This document shows positions 60,731-64,000 of a stretch of 64,000 nucleotides of DNA, one piece after another; position 1 is the first letter of the stretch, and each line of letters begins with the position of its first letter. Under the pieces are notes generated by a model that was not told where the DNA came from, did no database searches, and was given only the letters and a program-made list of their open reading frames with translations. The DNA comes from Palaemon carinicauda. Its lineage: Eukaryota; Arthropoda; Malacostraca; Decapoda; Palaemonidae. The stretch is from the NCBI RefSeq assembly GCF_036898095.1, contig NC_090763.1:56787863-56851862 (forward strand). The letters are read 5' to 3'. A program made the translations under genes and the position numbers.

Positions 60731-62400
60731 TCACATCAAGGCCTGGGGTAGGTCAGGGTCATCAACAAAATCACTGGGAGGACCCGCCAAAGAGGACCGT
60801 CTTTGTGCCTCGGCCATTCTAGCTTCCTGTGCCGCAGCGTTCTTAGCTTTCGTCTTACTGTGCTTCAATCCCCTACGCACAGGATATTCCTCCGCGGTCT
60901 TAGGAGGGGGAACCTGCAAGGTTTTTGAGGCACTTGACGAAGCCTTAGCAGTAGGAGCTAAAGGCTCCTACTCTGGAGGAGATAGAGAAACCATACATTG
61001 GTCCGGAGGCACTACCTCAATTTCTGGAGGGTTGAAGGGATGGATCCTGATCTCCCTGGGCGAACCTATGTCCCTACTAGTACTAGGACGGATGATGTAG
61101 GCGTGAGGCAGTGTTACACCTCTCATCCTTCTCTTCTGCTTCTCAGTGATGACCTCCTCTACCTTTACTTGCGTAAAGGGTAAGTTGGCCGTATAAGGAT
61201 CAGAAGGAATAGGACCTTCAGCACGCGATCGGGGTGGAGGTGATCTACGCACTCTGTCTGCCGTCGACTTCCTTCTAGGGTCCTGACTCCCTACACGAAC
61301 TCGACGAGGGTTCCAGTGGGATCCTAGGGGTTGCCTTGACTGAGACAGTCAGAAGTTATGACGGTGTAGGAGCCACATTCAGTCTTCAGGATGGTGGAGA
61401 TGAACGTATTCACCCAAGGAGGAAGCTCTGAACCTCTAGGTAAACACTGGAATTCCCTAGGAGTGTCTCCTTTGTGTGGAACTCTAGAAGGAGCTCCAGT
61501 TGACAGAGGTGATAACCTCTGAGACAGAGGAACATGTTCCTTCGGGTGCGAAGGAAGGCACCTGAAGCAAGGTCCGGACTAATAGGCACGTTAGCGAACC
61601 TATTAGGGGGTTCCTTGAACCCTTCTGGAAAGGGTGTCGGTCTTCCACTGGAGGTAGAAGATGCAGAGGGTCGAGGCTAAGGTGTTGGTGCTGCACTTGT
61701 TCACGGTTCCGACACACCTGCTCGTGAATTGCTCGCGGAAATCGCCGATTTGCTCGTGAAATCATGAGATTCACGAGCATAAGTGCTCGCAATAGAAGCA
61801 CTAGGAGCCACACAGGAAGAGGAAGGTCTAGTACCTTCCTGCTGCCCCAGAGAGGCACCTAAGTCCGACGAAGTCGCCAAAGGAGGCCTCTGAGTAGGGA
61901 CTACTCTAGTTGGAGAACTTATCACAGCGGGACGCGTTTCCAAGTGTCACATAGGTGAACGCTTTGCTAGAATTCCCAGGTGGTGAAAGACACTGGGGGT
62001 TTAGCTGGATGCCTGTTAGAGGAACGACCATTCTCATCTTCAGGTTCAGTCCGAGGTCGTTTGGAAGGTCTGGTTGAGGAGCTACGTGCTGATGGACTAT
62101 GCGTAAGCCTACCTCTACCTCTAGACAAGGAACGTCTAGACCTTGATCATGAACCTGCGGTTCGTGATCGTGAACAAGAAGTTCGTGAAAGGGAAAGAAT
62201 CTAGCTCTCGTCTGAGAACGGTATAAACATCGTGAATGCCTAGCTCGCGAGCGAGAAAGTCGTTCTCGTGAACACTTCCCATGTGAACAGGCACTTCGTC
62301 TTCACGAGCGCCATTCTCATGATCTAGAACGCGAGCATCTGGACCTAAGTCTAGACTTTACTCGTGATCGTGTAAAGCGCTATCACGAGGCTGATCCTCA
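60731..62400 (-). pseudogene. Low-complexity middle region of DIRS gag
   Basis: Frames 60919-60731, 61252-60968, 61858-61484 and 61943-61701 are Pro/Ser/Arg-rich and separated by stops. Between 62080 and 62420 the DNA itself is a loose array of CGTGA(A/T)-type hexamers, which produce Arg/Glu/Ser-rich readings in several frames. No catalytic domain. Confidence 0.5.
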
Positions 62401-63204
62401 TGGAGAGAAATGCCTCCAAGGAGACCGTTGAAACTTGCGGTCTCGTGAGCACCTTTTAGAAGAAGAGCGCTCGGATTGTGATGACTTACGATTGAAGAGA
62501 TCTTCCGATCGTCACTATCATTGATCAGGGGAAGAGAGTCTAGAAAGGCGAGGCGATGGCAATGCTCGTCCTTTAGCGCTGCTGGTGGTAGGAGCGGTGG
62601 TCCCCGAAAGATTACACCTGCAACCTGCAGGTTCCTATGGGCGGGTTGCTGTGGGGAGAACCAAAGAGTTGAAGGTTAGGGGACAACGAGGTCCCAGGAT
62701 AGAGAGGGGGTTCATTGTCAGTCAGGGGCCATTGGAGAGGCGAATGCGAGCGATAACCTCGTCCATGCATGGAAGGGCCAGGAAAAGACGAAAGATGGAT
62801 CTCGCACAGTTCCAGAGTGCGAAATGTTGACAACTCCGGAGAAGGGTCCTTCCTGGCACCACGCTGAAGAAGGCGCAGCAGCTCCTCCTACGAAGGGGGT
62901 ACCGATATCCCTAAGGAGGATCACACCTGCAGAAGATCTGAAAGAGAGAATGGCTCGCCAGCGGGTGGAGGAGAAGTTGCCACTCTAGGGAAAGCAACAA
63001 CCTCCCCAGTACCCCAGGGTTGCCAAGGAGTTAATCGATCTGTGCTCCTGCTTGATCGTCCCTAGGAAGAGCGCGAGCGAGAAGGAGCTTTTGATAGATT
63101 TGGGGGTGCGAAAAGAAGAACGTACTTTGCTCGGCCCCTGAGGGAGAACGGTCGCACTTTATCTTCTTCCTACACCGACCAAACATCTCCCATTGGGAGG
63201 CAGA

Positions 63205-63515
63205 TCACTCCCTACAATATGCGCAAGGTGAACCCTGCTCGCATCGATGCCCTCGGCATGTAGGATACAGAGTGAGGGTCGGTCTCCAACGACGACATGA
63301 AGGTCCTGTACGCGGCACCCTCGCACCCTGGACAGGCTCGCATGATGAAGGCGATTGCAAGAGAAGATACGCACATCTGATAAGAAAAAGCAAAATTGAA
63401 AAAGTCCAATGACAGTCAGGAAGAGAGCAGACACGTCCGATCTCAACTGAGCCAAAAGAAAAAGTGACGTCTTACTGCTGTGAGAGTATATATAGAGGCA
63501 GCTGGGTAACCCCAA
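63205..63515 (-). pseudogene. DIRS gag N-terminus with Cys-rich motif (second family member)
   Basis: Two overlapping frames carry MRACPGCEGAAYRTFMSSLE followed by TDPHS, and, one frame off, PTCRGHRCEQGSPCAYCRE. Together they match the [14 protein letters not shown] block of the element at 37.6-37.9 kb, split by an indel around 63265. This shows a shared zinc-binding-like N-terminus. Confidence 0.55.
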
Positions 63516-63689
63516 GCCTACCCGCAGACGCGGTTAGGCAGAGTTGCCACCTCTCAATTAAAGTCTAATGGCTACCTTACCGCTACGCTGAAAGATATTC
63601 CACATAAATAACGGAAGGATTGTTAGTATGGGAAAATTACTAAATTTTGGAAGGTCAAGGTCAAGCAAAGTATCCAATTCACATAATCA

Positions 63690-63855
63690 GCCATAAGCTT
63701 GGACATCGATATCCCAGAGACTTTAAACATGGTTCACACTTGAGTGCATGAAAATCCAAGCCAATTAATACATATTAAGGACAAAGGTCAAGGAAAAAGT
63801 TGAGCAATAAGCTGCCGCGGTGGAGGTCTGCACTCTACTAAGTGCCCCTCTAGTT
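63690..63855 (+). repeat. Dispersed repeat shared with 33395-33570
   Basis: CTTGGACATCGATATCCCAG, TTTAAACATGGTTCACACTT, CATATTAAGGACAAAGG and AAGCTGCCGCGGTGGAGGTC. Colinear with the other copy; the short GTCAAGGTCAAGCAAAGTAT block at about 63650 may be part of it. Confidence 0.7.
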
Positions 63856-64000
63856 AAATACTTAAATAAAATTACACTAAATTTCACAATAAACTGAACT
63901 CCCCTGTGTGAGATGTCTTCTCGAGACCGTAGTCACATTGAGACTGAAGCGGAGGGGGGAAAAAATTTATCTCGTAAAAAAACTTCCAGGAACTTATGCA

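Larger units (their letters stand above)
59545..63640 (-). mobile_element. Truncated DIRS-like element (5' end, gag, start of pol)
   Basis: The outer end near 63640-63560 (GTCTAATGGCTACCTTACCG; GCTGAAAGATATTCCACATA) resembles the right end of the element at 36615-38226. Gag frames run down to 59716, then PHHLPPVGGCLQMTFTAHYL gives a DIRS pol start before similarity stops near 59545. RT, RNase H, recombinase and the other end are absent. It lies directly upstream of the first visible SID-1 exon. Confidence 0.75.

Overview
This is an animal nuclear window, AT-rich, with spliced genes and dense transposable elements. The host gene, the many DIRS-like tyrosine-recombinase retrotransposons, RTE-type LINEs and TTAA-flanked MITEs suggest an arthropod, most likely a decapod crustacean. 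No ribosomal, tRNA or species-diagnostic gene is present, so the taxonomic call is inference. No bacterial or organellar sequence is seen. || One host gene dominates. A SID-1 family (SIDT1/SIDT2-like, systemic RNAi defective) transmembrane protein lies on the minus strand from about 59.5 kb down to the stop codon at 8808. I resolve 15 exons. Fourteen have GT-AG borders and reading phases that join without conflict into 740 residues plus a stop. The most 5' exon in the window (59451-59509) has a firm donor but an uncertain acceptor. The signal peptide and first N-terminal exons must lie beyond 64 kb. The CREST-type residues SxxxH, D and HxxxH are all present. || The introns are large and full of mobile elements. 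Two DIRS-like copies of about 6.67 kb lie in opposite orientations: copy A (16192-22868, plus strand) and copy B (48384-55053, minus strand). They share a truncated reverse transcriptase, an RNase H, a tyrosine recombinase, a 16-bp satellite and a DIRS internal complementary region. Copy A sits inside an older DIRS relic on the minus strand (about 14440-24440). Copy B sits inside a piggyBac-like element (about 47678-55593). A further DIRS family is represented by a short complete non-autonomous element (36615-38226), and a truncated gag-bearing DIRS-like copy (about 59545-63640) ends just upstream of the first visible SID-1 exon. Other inserts are two copies of one RTE-like LINE, a second LINE family, three 300-bp TTAA MITEs, a 195-bp near-perfect palindrome, a Tigger/pogo element deleted in its transposase core, tRNA-derived SINEs, and a retroposon family ending in a TAA microsatellite. 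|| From 1 to about 8.8 kb, downstream of the gene, there is AT-rich noncoding DNA with LINE and SINE insertions and no second host gene that I can support. The main point for follow-up is that the pre-mRNA of a predicted dsRNA-transport gene carries a 6.7-kb inverted repeat able to form long intramolecular dsRNA.
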